A stretch of 64,000 bases of DNA from Rhodanobacter lindaniclasticus (GTDB taxonomy: Bacteria; Pseudomonadota; Gammaproteobacteria; Xanthomonadales; Rhodanobacteraceae): assembly GCF_004799035.1 (NCBI RefSeq), contig NZ_MWIO01000003.1:1-64000 (forward strand), in the 5' to 3' direction. Positions 16,981-26,124 of the stretch are shown here, piece after piece. The notes beneath the pieces are model-generated. The model was given only the letters and a program-made list of their open reading frames with translations. It did not search any database and was not told the DNA's origin. Every line of letters starts with the position of its first letter. Position 1 is the first letter of the stretch. Both the position numbers and the translations under genes were made by a program.

Positions 16981-17838
16981 ATGGCGAGGAAACCCACATC
17001 CGGCAGCGCGATAGAGCGCAGCATCGCGCAGTCAACCCGGTTCGAGCTGACCATCGCCGAGCTGGCGCGACGCAGCGAGCGTCGAGCGTGGTGGGTGGCC
17101 TGGACAGCCGTTGCGCTGGCGCTGGCCCTCTCCGGTGGCTACTACTTCATGCTGCCGCTGAAGCAAAGAGTGCCCTATCTGGTGATGGCCGATGCCTACA
17201 CCGGCACCGCCACGGTGGCGCGGCTGGACGGCGACTTCGCCATGCGCGGGATCACCACGCGCGAAGCGGTCAACCGCAGCAACGTGGCGCATTTCGTGCT
17301 GGCGCGCGAGTCGTACGATCTGGAGCTGGTCAATCTGCGCGACTGGAAGACGGTGCAGACGATGGCGTCGGCCGGGGTCAAGGCGCCCTACGTGCAACTG
17401 TTTGCCAACAGCAATCCCGACAGCCTCATCAAGCAGTTCGGCAAGGACCAGGCGATCCGCATCAAGCTGCTGAGCATCCAGCTGGTCGGCGGCGGTCCCG
17501 GCAAGACGCCGCGCGGCGCGACCGTGCGATTCCAGCGCAGCCTCTACAACAAACAGAACGGCGCAACCCGTCCGCTGGACAACAAGATCGCCACCATCGC
17601 CTTCACCTACAAGCAGAACCTGGAAATGGACGACCAGAGCCGGGTCGAGAACCCGCTCGGCTTCTGGGTCACCAGCTACCGGGTGGACGACGACTACGCC
17701 ATGGCGCCGCCGCCGGAAGTGTCCGTATCGCCGGCAACGACGCAGCCGGCACCGGCCATGGCTGCCGCGTCTGCGCCCGCAGCGGCGCCACCGGCCGCCG
17801 CTGCCACCGACACTCTCCCTGGAGCAGGTCCCCGATGA
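16981..17838 (+). CDS. virB8: T4SS inner-membrane protein VirB8
   Basis: A 285-aa bitopic protein: cytoplasmic N-terminus, one helix at about residues 37-57, then the periplasmic NTF2-like VirB8 domain (PYLVMADAYTGTATVARL, WVTSYRVDDDY near its end). A long Ala/Pro-rich tail follows, longer than in typical VirB8. It bridges the inner-membrane complex and the core. It lies 43 bp after virB7 and overlaps virB9 by ATGA. ATG 16981 was preferred to an upstream frame start because it gives the usual short cytoplasmic segment. Confidence 0.95.
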   Translation: MARKPTSGSAIERSIAQSTRFELTIAELARRSERRAWWVAWTAVALALALSGGYYFMLPLKQRVPYLVMADAYTGTATVARLDGDFAMRGITTREAVNRSNVAHFVLARESYDLELVNLRDWKTVQTMASAGVKAPYVQLFANSNPDSLIKQFGKDQAIRIKLLSIQLVGGGPGKTPRGATVRFQRSLYNKQNGATRPLDNKIATIAFTYKQNLEMDDQSRVENPLGFWVTSYRVDDDYAMAPPPEVSVSPATTQPAPAMAAASAPAAAPPAAAATDTLPGAGPR

Positions 17839-18599
17839 ACCGAACAAGCATCTGGTGGCTCGGCGCCGCCCTGTGCACCGCCGCTGCTGCCGCACACCCG
17901 CAAGGCGCGGAGCAGGTGCTGACCCATTACGAATACGCCGCCGACGTGATCTACCCGGTACGCACCGGCCTGGGCATCACCACCCAGATCGAGCTGAGCC
18001 CGAGCGAAAAGATCCTCGACTACAGCACCGGCTTCAGCAGCGGCTGGGACCTCACGCGTCGGGAAAACGTGTTCTACCTGAAGCCGCGGAACGTGGACGT
18101 GGACACCAACATGATGGTGCGCACCGCCACGCATTCGTACATCTTCGAACTCAAGGTGGTGGCGACCGACTGGAAAACTCTCGCCGAGGCGCGGCACGAC
18201 GGCGTGCAGTACAAGATCACCTTCACCTACCCGGCCGACACCAGTTTCTCCCACGAAAAGAAGCAGCTGAAAGTTCCCGCGCAGGACAGCGATCTGCTGC
18301 CCGACCGCAGCTACAACTTCGACTACGACTACGCCACCAGGAGCAAAGCCGCGCCGTGGCTGGTACCGGTCAACGCCTACGACGATGGCCGCTTCACCTA
18401 TCTCAAGATGAGCGACCTCAAACAGTTCCCCAGCGGCGATTTCCCCGCCGTGTACATGCGCGAGCAGGCGCACGGTGAGGACTCGCTGGTGAACACCACC
18501 GTCGAGGGCAACACCATCATCGTCCACGGCACCTACAACTATCTGGTCATCCGCCACGGCAACGACGTCGTGGGCCTGCGCAGGAACACGCCCAAGTGA
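17835..18599 (+). CDS. virB9: T4SS core protein VirB9
   Basis: A 254-aa periplasmic/outer-membrane core subunit with a signal peptide (MNRTSIWWLGAALCTAAAAA). It has the N-terminal beta domain (YPVRTGLGITTQIELSPSEKI), the linker with NYDYD-like aromatic repeats (RSYNFDYDYATRSKAAPW) and the C-terminal VirB7-binding domain ending YLVIRHGNDVVGLRR. Overlaps virB8 (ATGA) and virB10 (GTGA), so translation of the three core genes is coupled. Confidence 0.97.
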   Translation: MNRTSIWWLGAALCTAAAAAHPQGAEQVLTHYEYAADVIYPVRTGLGITTQIELSPSEKILDYSTGFSSGWDLTRRENVFYLKPRNVDVDTNMMVRTATHSYIFELKVVATDWKTLAEARHDGVQYKITFTYPADTSFSHEKKQLKVPAQDSDLLPDRSYNFDYDYATRSKAAPWLVPVNAYDDGRFTYLKMSDLKQFPSGDFPAVYMREQAHGEDSLVNTTVEGNTIIVHGTYNYLVIRHGNDVVGLRRNTPK

Positions 18600-19780
18600 A
18601 CAACCATCAGCATCCCGGCGACGAACGCGCCGACGACGAGCACGCGGGCGGCGCGCACGGGAACCGCGAGCCGCTCGCCGGCAATCCTTACGCCAGCCAC
18701 ATCCAGCGCGGCCACGAGCCGGATCTGGATGCCAACGCGCCGCAGCTGCGTGCGGTCGAGCTGCGCCGGATGAACCGGCGGGCCTTGCTGCTGCTGGGTG
18801 CGGTGGTGTTGCTGCTGATGTTCGTTGCCTACTGGATGTTCACCGGCGCGGGCAGCCGCCGCGAGCAACCGAAACCACGCGAGGAGAAGGTCACCGTCGC
18901 CGAGGCCCCGAACACCCTGCGAGTGCCGCAGTTGCCTCCTTCCCCGACGGTGCCCAGCCAGCCGCCGACACCGCCCATTCCGGTATTGCCCGCCAGCGCG
19001 GTCCCATCGCTTCCCGCCACGACGGTACAGCCACCGATGGCGCGCGGCCCCACCCTGCTGCAGCGGCGCATCGCCGCCAGCGGCGCGGAGACACAGGACC
19101 CGTCCGCCAATGCGCACGGCCTCCCGAGCGGCACCGATGCGCGGCTGCCTACCGGCGAGCAGACCGGCCCGACCAGCGCCCAGGCCCTGCCTCACGCCGA
19201 CACCTTGATGCAGCGCGGCACCTATATCCGCTGCGTGCTCGAAACGCGCATCGTCTCCGACGTGCCCGGCTTCTCCACCTGCCTGGTCACCGAGCCGGTG
19301 TACTCGTTCAATGGTCACACGCTGCTGCTGCCCAAGGGATCGAAGCTGCTCGGCGCCTACAACCACAAGCCGACCGGCAACCGCATGGAAGTGGTGTGGG
19401 ACCGCATCATCACGCCCACCGGCATCGACGTGAATATGGCGAGTCCCGGCATGGACAACCTGGGCGGTGCCGGCCTGCCCGGCCATTACGACGCCCACTG
19501 GGGTCAGCGCGTCAGCTCGGCGCTGCTGATCAGCCTGCTCAGCGACGCGTTCAAGTACGAAGCCGCCGAACACGGTCCGCGCAACAGCACGGTCGGCAAC
19601 GGCTTCGTCACCCAGACGCCGTTCGAAAGCAATACCGCGCAGACCGTGCAGCAGCTGGCCGATCAGGCCGTGCGCGAAGCGGCCAACCGGCGCCCCACGG
19701 TCACCATCAACCAGGGCACCGTCATCTATGTCTACGTCGCCAAGGACGTGGATTTCAGCGGCGTGGTTGCCCGCTTCTGA
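18596..19780 (+). CDS. virB10: T4SS core protein VirB10
   Basis: A 394-aa TrbI/VirB10 protein spanning both membranes. After an acidic cytoplasmic tail there is one helix (about residues 62-82, ALLLLGAVVLLLMFVAYW), a proline-rich periplasmic stretch (about 105-150) and the C-terminal beta-barrel with antenna (GTYIRCVLETRIVSDVPG, KGSKLLGAYNHKPTGNRMEV, QGTVIYVYVAKDVDF). It senses ATPase activity and gates the outer pore in known systems. GTG start overlapping the virB9 stop. Confidence 0.97.
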   Translation: MNNHQHPGDERADDEHAGGAHGNREPLAGNPYASHIQRGHEPDLDANAPQLRAVELRRMNRRALLLLGAVVLLLMFVAYWMFTGAGSRREQPKPREEKVTVAEAPNTLRVPQLPPSPTVPSQPPTPPIPVLPASAVPSLPATTVQPPMARGPTLLQRRIAASGAETQDPSANAHGLPSGTDARLPTGEQTGPTSAQALPHADTLMQRGTYIRCVLETRIVSDVPGFSTCLVTEPVYSFNGHTLLLPKGSKLLGAYNHKPTGNRMEVVWDRIITPTGIDVNMASPGMDNLGGAGLPGHYDAHWGQRVSSALLISLLSDAFKYEAAEHGPRNSTVGNGFVTQTPFESNTAQTVQQLADQAVREAANRRPTVTINQGTVIYVYVAKDVDFSGVVARF

Positions 19781-19803
19781 ATGCCCTGAAGACTGCCAAC
19801 GCC

Positions 19804-20835
19804 ATGGACGACGTGAACGCACAGGTTTCCAGTGATTTCCTCGACTACCAGTACGAGGTGCTGGGCGTGCGCGAGCACATGGCCAATGCCGAGGTCACCG
19901 AGATCTGCATCAACCGGCCTGGCGAGATCTACGTGGAGAACCGCCAGGGCTGGCAACGCATCGAGGTGCCCTCGCTGACTTTCGAGCGTGCGCGGCAGTT
20001 CTGCACGGCGGTGATCAACGAGAGCAACACCGGCCAGCGCATCACCGACATCGACCCGGTCGTTTCGCTGACCTTTCCCACCGGGCAACGCGCACAGCTC
20101 GTGATACCCCCCGCATGCGAGGCCGATCGCGTCTCGATCACCATCCGCCTCCCCTCGCGGCAGCGCCGGACCCTGGCGCAGTACGAAAGCGACGGCTTCT
20201 TCGACAAGGTCGTGGAAGTGGACCACGGGCTCAGCGAGCTGGACAGCGAGCTGCTCGAACTGCGCAGCGCGCGCAACTACGCGGAGTTCTTCCGCAAGGC
20301 CGTGCTGAACAAGAAGAACATCGTCGTCGCCGGCGCCACCGGCAGCGGCAAGACCACGTTCATGAAGTCGCTGGTCAACCACATCCCCGACGACGAGCGC
20401 CTGGTCACCATCGAAGACGCGCGCGAACTCTTCATCGACCAGCCCAACGTGGTGCACCTGCTGTATTCCAAAGGCGGCCAGAGCACCAGCCACGTCACCG
20501 CCAAAAGCTGCATGGAAGCATGCCTGCGCATGAAACCCGACCGCATCATCCTGGCCGAGCTGCGTGGCGACGAGTCGTTCTACTTCATCCGCAATTGCGC
20601 CTCCGGTCATCCCGGCTCGATCACCAGTTGCCATGCCGGCAGTACCCGGCAAACCTGGGATCAGCTCGCGCTGATGGTCAAGGCATCAAGCGAAGGCGCA
20701 GGCCTGGAGTTCAACACCATCAAGCGCCTGCTGAAAATGACCATCGACATCGTGGTGCACATCAGCGCGCATGCCGGCAGCCGCCACATCACCGGCATCG
20801 ACTTCAACCCGCAACGTGAAGCGGCGGAATCCTGA
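19804..20835 (+). CDS. virB11: T4SS ATPase VirB11
   Basis: A 343-aa hexameric traffic ATPase. The Walker A motif is GATGSGKTTF, followed by the Asp box (VTIEDARELF), Walker B-like region (RIILAELRGDESF) and His box (GHPGSITSCHAGS). Start MDDVNAQVSS was chosen 23 bp after virB10; the open frame further upstream overlaps virB10. The stop overlaps the virB1 start by TGATG. Confidence 0.97.
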   Translation: MDDVNAQVSSDFLDYQYEVLGVREHMANAEVTEICINRPGEIYVENRQGWQRIEVPSLTFERARQFCTAVINESNTGQRITDIDPVVSLTFPTGQRAQLVIPPACEADRVSITIRLPSRQRRTLAQYESDGFFDKVVEVDHGLSELDSELLELRSARNYAEFFRKAVLNKKNIVVAGATGSGKTTFMKSLVNHIPDDERLVTIEDARELFIDQPNVVHLLYSKGGQSTSHVTAKSCMEACLRMKPDRIILAELRGDESFYFIRNCASGHPGSITSCHAGSTRQTWDQLALMVKASSEGAGLEFNTIKRLLKMTIDIVVHISAHAGSRHITGIDFNPQREAAES

Positions 20836-21794
20836 TGCTGCCCGAGATGGAAATGCTCGCCTGTCCCAACCTGGCCGTATCGCCACAGGTGATGCAGCAC
20901 ATCGTACAGGTCGAATCCGGCGCCAACCCCTACGCGATCGGCGTCGTCGGCGGCAAGCTCGCACGCCAGCCACGCAACATGGAAGAAGCGCTGGCCACCG
21001 CGCGCATGCTGGAGAACAGGGGCTACAACTTCTCCGTCGGCATTGCCCAAGTCAACCGGGCCAACCTGGGCCGCTACGGACTGGATTCCTACCGCAAGGC
21101 CTTCAACGCGTGCGACAACCTGGCCGCGGGCGCGCAGATTCTCGCCCGCTGCCACGACAGCGCCCACGGCGACTGGGGCAAGGCCTTCAGCTGCTACTAC
21201 TCCGGCAACTTCACCACCGGCTTTCGCGACGGTTACGTACAGAAGGTATACGCCTCAATGGACCGCGCAGCCGAAGCCGGACTGGCGGTCACCACGCCCG
21301 CTTCCAACGTCCCGACCGTTGTACCGACACGCACGCAACCCACCGCGGAAGTCACTGCCGGCAGAAGCGCCGTGCCGCCACTGGTGGTCCATCCCGGTGA
21401 CAACGCCCACTACCGGATCGCACTGCGCAGCATGTCGATGGCAGCCGTCACGACGGCGCCCGCATCACGGCTGAGTCCAGCCACGCCCGGCAACGTAAGC
21501 AACGAATCCGCGCTGGCGGCAACTCCCGTGGCGGGCTTCCCCAACGCCAGCACAAGCGCCACCGCCCAGTTGCAGCACGACGATACGCGGCCGCCATCAT
21601 CGAACGCGCCAACCCGCCAGCCCGCTCCGCCCGAGTTCGTCGGCACGACGGCCGACGGCGTGTTCGAGCCGCAGGTGCGCAGCCCCGGTGATCCGGCCGT
21701 GGCTTCAGCCACCCCAACCGCGGACACACCCACCCCACGGCACGACCGTGCCGACTTGCGCATGGAGCAGCGTGATGCCGCCTTCGTCTTTTGA
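20835..21794 (+). CDS. virB1: VirB1 lytic transglycosylase
   Basis: A 319-aa protein with a SLT-type lysozyme-like domain in the first 150 residues (catalytic Glu27 in QVESGANPYAIG; NFSVGIAQVNRANLGRYGL; a SCYYSGNFTTGF core) and a long Ser/Thr/Pro/Ala-rich C-terminal tail. It opens peptidoglycan for T4SS assembly. No classical signal peptide is visible, as in several VirB1 homologues. Start overlaps the virB11 stop. Confidence 0.95.
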   Translation: MLPEMEMLACPNLAVSPQVMQHIVQVESGANPYAIGVVGGKLARQPRNMEEALATARMLENRGYNFSVGIAQVNRANLGRYGLDSYRKAFNACDNLAAGAQILARCHDSAHGDWGKAFSCYYSGNFTTGFRDGYVQKVYASMDRAAEAGLAVTTPASNVPTVVPTRTQPTAEVTAGRSAVPPLVVHPGDNAHYRIALRSMSMAAVTTAPASRLSPATPGNVSNESALAATPVAGFPNASTSATAQLQHDDTRPPSSNAPTRQPAPPEFVGTTADGVFEPQVRSPGDPAVASATPTADTPTPRHDRADLRMEQRDAAFVF

Positions 21795-21978
21795 CGCCAA
21801 TCGCTGGAGCGGTACCGCGGCATGGCGTGCCGCCAATGCACAGAACCGTGCCCCCGAGACGACGGCGCATCGCCTGCCTTTCGCGTCACCGACACCACCG
21901 CGCAACCCTTTCGGTCGCTTCCCGCGGCCAGCTCCCGGCAGTCATCCAGCGATGACCGCACTCCACTGCAACTCCTGA
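21775..21978 (+). CDS. Possible small proline-rich protein between virB1 and virB2
   Basis: A 67-aa ORF starting inside the end of virB1, with GGAG seven bases before its ATG, and ending just before the virB2 ribosome site. It reads MPPSSFDANRWSGTAAWR and continues Pro/Arg-rich (PTPPRNPFGRFPRPAPG), with no membrane segment. It fills what would otherwise be a 198-bp gap in a tightly packed operon. No family is recognised; it could be spurious because GC-rich sequence opens frames easily. Confidence 0.35.
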   Translation: MPPSSFDANRWSGTAAWRAANAQNRAPETTAHRLPFASPTPPRNPFGRFPRPAPGSHPAMTALHCNS

Positions 21979-21992
21979 CAAGGAACCCCGTG

Positions 21993-22400
21993 ATGGCCAC
22001 CACCTCCCTCGGCAACGAAAGCATCCTCACCTCCTCGCGTACGCGCTGGTTCACGTTCCTCTGCGCAGCCATGCTGCTGGCATTGGTGCTGCCGAACCTC
22101 GCGCTCGCGCAGGACGCCACCGGCACGATCGACACCACCTGCAAGTTCGCCACCAACATCAACATGATCCTCAACGCGATCTCGGTCGTGGTGGTGACAA
22201 TCGCCATCGTGTTCTCCGGCTACCAGATCGCCTTCGCCCACAAGCGCATCGGCGATGTCGCCCCGGTGCTGATCGGCGCGGTATTGATCGGCGCGGCGGG
22301 GCAAATCGCCAAGATGTTCCTTGCCGGCAGCACGACCGACGCTGGCGCCACGCAGTGCACCGCCAGCGTGCTCGTGCACGCGCTCCACTTCTATGCATAG
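21993..22400 (+). CDS. virB2: VirB2-like pilin/major subunit
   Basis: A 135-aa protein with a long signal sequence ending NLALAQ (cleavage near residue 39), then two hydrophobic helices (ILNAISVVVVTIAIVFSGYQ and APVLIGAVLIGAAGQIAKMF) separated by a short basic loop (HKRIGD). This is the VirB2/TrbC arrangement. AGGA precedes the ATG by eight bases. It overlaps virB3 by eight bases. Confidence 0.93.
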   Translation: MATTSLGNESILTSSRTRWFTFLCAAMLLALVLPNLALAQDATGTIDTTCKFATNINMILNAISVVVVTIAIVFSGYQIAFAHKRIGDVAPVLIGAVLIGAAGQIAKMFLAGSTTDAGATQCTASVLVHALHFYA

Positions 22401-22701
22401 AAACGCGCTGTTCCGCGGTTGCACCCGCCCGCCCATGTTCATGGGCGTGCCTTACGTGCCGTTCTTCATGGCAGCGGGCGGGTGCTTCCTCGTGGCGGTG
22501 TACACCAACTTCCTCTACCTGCTGTTGCTGCCGCTGGTCATCTTCGTGATGCGCCAGATGGCACGACGCGACGAAATGATCTTTCGCCTGCTGGGGCTGC
22601 GCCTGCAGTTCCGCACCAGGATGAGGAACCTCGGCGACAACGATGGCATGTGGGTGTTCACCCCCAACCACCATCGCGGCCAGCGCAACGACAAGTCGTG
22701 A
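22393..22701 (+). CDS. virB3: VirB3 inner-membrane protein
   Basis: A 102-aa protein of VirB3 length with two adjacent hydrophobic segments (VPFFMAAGGCFLVAVYTNFL and LLLPLVIFVMRQMA), preceded by the conserved RGCTRPPMFMGVPY motif. It works with VirB4 at the inner membrane. The start lies inside the end of virB2. Confidence 0.93.
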   Translation: MHRNALFRGCTRPPMFMGVPYVPFFMAAGGCFLVAVYTNFLYLLLLPLVIFVMRQMARRDEMIFRLLGLRLQFRTRMRNLGDNDGMWVFTPNHHRGQRNDKS

Positions 22702-22754
22702 TGTGACGCGATCCCCGCAGCCGCGATGCCGCTGAATCTGCAGGACTCGAAACC

Positions 22755-25244
22755 ATGCCCAAGCCAAAACCCGAATTTGCCCCGGACACGTCCATTGCCG
22801 AATTCCTGCCTCTGTCGACGCACGTGTCGCCGACCGTGCTCAAGACCACCGGTGGCGATTTCCTGCTGGCGTGGCGCCTGGGCGGGCTGCCCTTCGTGGG
22901 GCGTGAAGAGTGGGAGATCGAGCACCGCCACAACACCTTCAATCGCCTGCTGCAAACCCTGCGCGCACCCGATTTCGTCAATGTGGCGTTCTGGATCCAC
23001 GACGTGCGTCGGCGCCGACGGCTGGATGACCACAGTCGTTTCACGCAGCCCTTCAATCAGGACTTGTCCGACGATTACTACAAAGGCCTGTCTGCGCAAA
23101 AACTGATGCAGAACGAGCTGTACCTCACACTCATGTATCGCCCCATCGTGACGGGCAAGCGCTTCGTGGAGAAGTCGGCCGACCTGTCGCGGCTGGAGTC
23201 CGAACAACGCGACGCGGTGAGCGCCGTACTCGAGCTTGCGGGGAACATGGAGGCCGTGCTGAAGGACTACGCACCCTGCCGACTGGGCATGTACGAGGCG
23301 GCCAACGGCGTCGTGTTCTCCGAGGCGCTGGAGTTGTACGGCTACCTGCTCAACCGCATCGACGAACCGGTACCGGTGCTCAGTGCGCCCGTGTGCGACT
23401 ACCTGCCGGTCAGCAAGCAGCGTTTCTCGGCTAAGACCGGCGACTACGTGATCACCACGCCTGATGGCGTCAATCACTTCGGCGCCATCCTCAACATCAA
23501 GGAATACACCGACGGGACCTATCCGGGCATTCTCAACGGCCTGAAGTACCTCGACTTCGAATACGTCATCACCCATTCCTTCAGCCCCATGGGCCGGCAG
23601 GATGCGCTCAAGGCGCTGGATCGCACCAAGGGCATGATGATCTCCTCCGGCGACAAGGCCTTCAGCCAGATCGCCGAGCTCGACCACGCCATGGACCAGC
23701 TGGCCTCCGGCAACTTCGTGCTGGGCGAGTACCACTTCTCGATGGCCATCTACGCCGCCAGCCAGAAGGCATTGGCGCAGCAGATCGCCAGCACCCGCGC
23801 CGAGTTGTCGAACGCGGGATTCGTCTCTGTCAAGGAGGACCTGGCCGTCACCGCGGCGTTCTACGCGCAGTTTCCGGGCAACTGGAAGTACCGGACGCGC
23901 CTGGCCAACGTCAGCTCGCTCAACTTCCTCGGCCTGTCGCCGTTGCACAACTTTGCCACCGGCAAGAAGGAGAACAACCCCTGGGGCGACTGCGTCACCA
24001 CCCTGCAGACCACCAACGGACAGGCGTACCACTTCAATTTCCACGCCACCCATCCGGCGGAGAATTCACTGGGCGAGAAGGCCATCGCCAACACCATGGT
24101 CATCGGCAAGTCCGGCACCGGCAAGACTGCGTTGATCAACTTCCTGCTCAGCCAGGTGCAGAAGCTGCAGCCATCGCCGACGATCTTCTTCTTCGACAAG
24201 GATCGCGGCGCCGAGATCTTCGTGCGCGCCTGCGGCGGCAACTACCTGGCCCTGGAAAATGGCAAGCCCACCGGCTTCAACCCCTTCCACTGCGAACGCA
24301 ACGAAGCCAACGTGCAGTTCCTGGCCGAGCTGGTCAAGGTGATGGCCGGCAAGAGCACCTACAGCTCGCGCGAGGAAGAAGACATCTTCCGCGCCGTGGA
24401 GAACATGCTCGACACGCCCATGCCCCTGCGCACGCTGACCAACTTCCAGAAGAGCCTGCCCAACATGGGTGACGACGGCCTGTTCATCCGGATGCGCAAA
24501 TGGACGGCCGGAAATTCGCTGGGATGGGTATTCGACAACCCGATCGACACCATCGACCTGGAAAAGGCCAACATCATCGGCTTCGACTACACCGAGCTGA
24601 TCGACAACCCCGAAGCACGCGTGCCGGTCATCAACTACCTGCTGCACAGGCTGGAGGCGCTGATCGACGGACGCCCGCTGATCTACGTGATGGACGAGTT
24701 CTGGAAGATCCTCGACGGCAAGGGCGGACTCAAGGAATTCGCCAAGAACAAGCAGAAGACGATCCGCAAGCAGAACGGCCTGGGCATCTTCGCCACGCAA
24801 AGCCCCGAGGACGCGCTGGCCAGCGACATCGCCGCGGCGCTGATCGAGCAGACCGCAACGATGATCCTGCTGCCCAACCCGAATGCCAGCCGCGGGGATT
24901 ACGTCGACGGCCTGAAACTGACCGACGCCGAATACCAGGTCGTGGTGAGCCTGGATGAGCGTTCGCGCTGCTTCCTGGTCAAGCAGGGGCACGCCAGTGC
25001 GGTCTGCCAGTTGAACCTGCGTGGCATGGACGACGCGCTCGCCGTCATCTCCGCGTCCACCGACAACATCGAGATCATGCACGAAGTACTGCGTGAATGT
25101 GCCGCCGCCGAAGGCATCAGCGTCGACGCGCTGCAGCCGGAGCAATGGCTCACGCGGTTCTACGAGAACCGCAAGGGCAGCGGCAAGCCGATGCCCGGCA
25201 GATCCCCGCAACCTTCCATCCCGCCCCGTTCGGCCAGCATGTAG
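22755..25244 (+). CDS. virB4: T4SS ATPase VirB4
   Basis: An 829-aa AAA+ ATPase, the largest T4SS subunit. It has the CagE/TrbE/VirB N-terminal region and the C-terminal motor with Walker A GKSGTGKTALINF (near residue 450), Walker B PLIYVMDEFWK (near 645) and TQSPEDALAS. It powers assembly and substrate transfer. It lies 53 bp after virB3, and virB5 follows after 35 bp. Length and motifs look intact. Confidence 0.97.
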   Translation: MPKPKPEFAPDTSIAEFLPLSTHVSPTVLKTTGGDFLLAWRLGGLPFVGREEWEIEHRHNTFNRLLQTLRAPDFVNVAFWIHDVRRRRRLDDHSRFTQPFNQDLSDDYYKGLSAQKLMQNELYLTLMYRPIVTGKRFVEKSADLSRLESEQRDAVSAVLELAGNMEAVLKDYAPCRLGMYEAANGVVFSEALELYGYLLNRIDEPVPVLSAPVCDYLPVSKQRFSAKTGDYVITTPDGVNHFGAILNIKEYTDGTYPGILNGLKYLDFEYVITHSFSPMGRQDALKALDRTKGMMISSGDKAFSQIAELDHAMDQLASGNFVLGEYHFSMAIYAASQKALAQQIASTRAELSNAGFVSVKEDLAVTAAFYAQFPGNWKYRTRLANVSSLNFLGLSPLHNFATGKKENNPWGDCVTTLQTTNGQAYHFNFHATHPAENSLGEKAIANTMVIGKSGTGKTALINFLLSQVQKLQPSPTIFFFDKDRGAEIFVRACGGNYLALENGKPTGFNPFHCERNEANVQFLAELVKVMAGKSTYSSREEEDIFRAVENMLDTPMPLRTLTNFQKSLPNMGDDGLFIRMRKWTAGNSLGWVFDNPIDTIDLEKANIIGFDYTELIDNPEARVPVINYLLHRLEALIDGRPLIYVMDEFWKILDGKGGLKEFAKNKQKTIRKQNGLGIFATQSPEDALASDIAAALIEQTATMILLPNPNASRGDYVDGLKLTDAEYQVVVSLDERSRCFLVKQGHASAVCQLNLRGMDDALAVISASTDNIEIMHEVLRECAAAEGISVDALQPEQWLTRFYENRKGSGKPMPGRSPQPSIPPRSASM

Positions 25245-25279
25245 TTCCCACCCACGACGCCCCCCTGGAGGAAATTGCC

Positions 25280-26059
25280 ATGAACCATCGGACCCGGAGC
25301 AACTTTGGCCGGCGCAACGCATGCAAGGTGGTGCTCATTCTTGGCATCGGCGCCGTTTGCGGCACGGCCGGCACCAGCAGTCATGCCCAGGTCGTCACCA
25401 TCGACCCGGCCCATATCGCCCAGGACGTCGCCGACTTCGCCAAGACAATGGCGCAGTATGCCAAGGAGATTGCGCACTATCAGGCGGTCGTACAGCACTA
25501 CCAGCAGCAACTGATTCGCCTGACCCACATGGATTTCAGCCTGCCCACCATGCAGAACAACTACGAAGAAATCTCCCAGTCGGATGCGCGGGATCAAGTT
25601 GAGCGCGCATGCCCCAGCGCCAACGGGGACGGCGTGGCGGGGGCGGTCTCCGGTTTGCTGCAGGTGTTCACCCCCGACGTGAATGCGTCGATCCTCAGGA
25701 ACCAGCAGGTCATCTGCGAACAGATCAAGTTCCGCGAGATCAACAAATACAACCTCACCGTCAAGATGATGAAGCGGCTCCAGGATTACTCGAACAAGCT
25801 GAAGTCACTGCAAAAGCAGCAGGATGACGGCGGGTCCAGCGAAGGCGCCCTTGCCGGAACCATGTCGAACATGCAGATGAACAGCCTCGCACTCGACAAC
25901 GAAATGCAGACCTGGAAAGGCCAGATCAACGCCGACGACCAGATGATCAGCTACCTGCAAGGCCAGAAGAGCGTGCAGGCTCGGGAACTCCTCGACGGCA
26001 GTCATACCGCCCTCGGCAGGGTGATCCAGGCGGGCATGTTCGCCGCTGCGTTCCACTGA
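25280..26059 (+). CDS. virB5: VirB5-like minor pilus subunit
   Basis: A 259-aa secreted helical protein with a signal peptide ending TSSHAQ (near residue 36), a GGAGG ribosome site, and long amphipathic helices (DVADFAKTMAQYAKEIAHYQ at the N-terminal end; KMMKRLQDYSNKLKSLQKQQ in the middle). This is the VirB5/TrbJ fold pattern, and its place between virB4 and virB6 supports the call. Sequence similarity in this family is low, so the assignment rests on layout. Confidence 0.8.
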   Translation: MNHRTRSNFGRRNACKVVLILGIGAVCGTAGTSSHAQVVTIDPAHIAQDVADFAKTMAQYAKEIAHYQAVVQHYQQQLIRLTHMDFSLPTMQNNYEEISQSDARDQVERACPSANGDGVAGAVSGLLQVFTPDVNASILRNQQVICEQIKFREINKYNLTVKMMKRLQDYSNKLKSLQKQQDDGGSSEGALAGTMSNMQMNSLALDNEMQTWKGQINADDQMISYLQGQKSVQARELLDGSHTALGRVIQAGMFAAAFH

Positions 26060-26124
26060 CGCGAACTTGCGCGACGGGCAATCGAAATCGACTGCCTCAT
26101 CACACTGAACAGGGATCGGGCACG

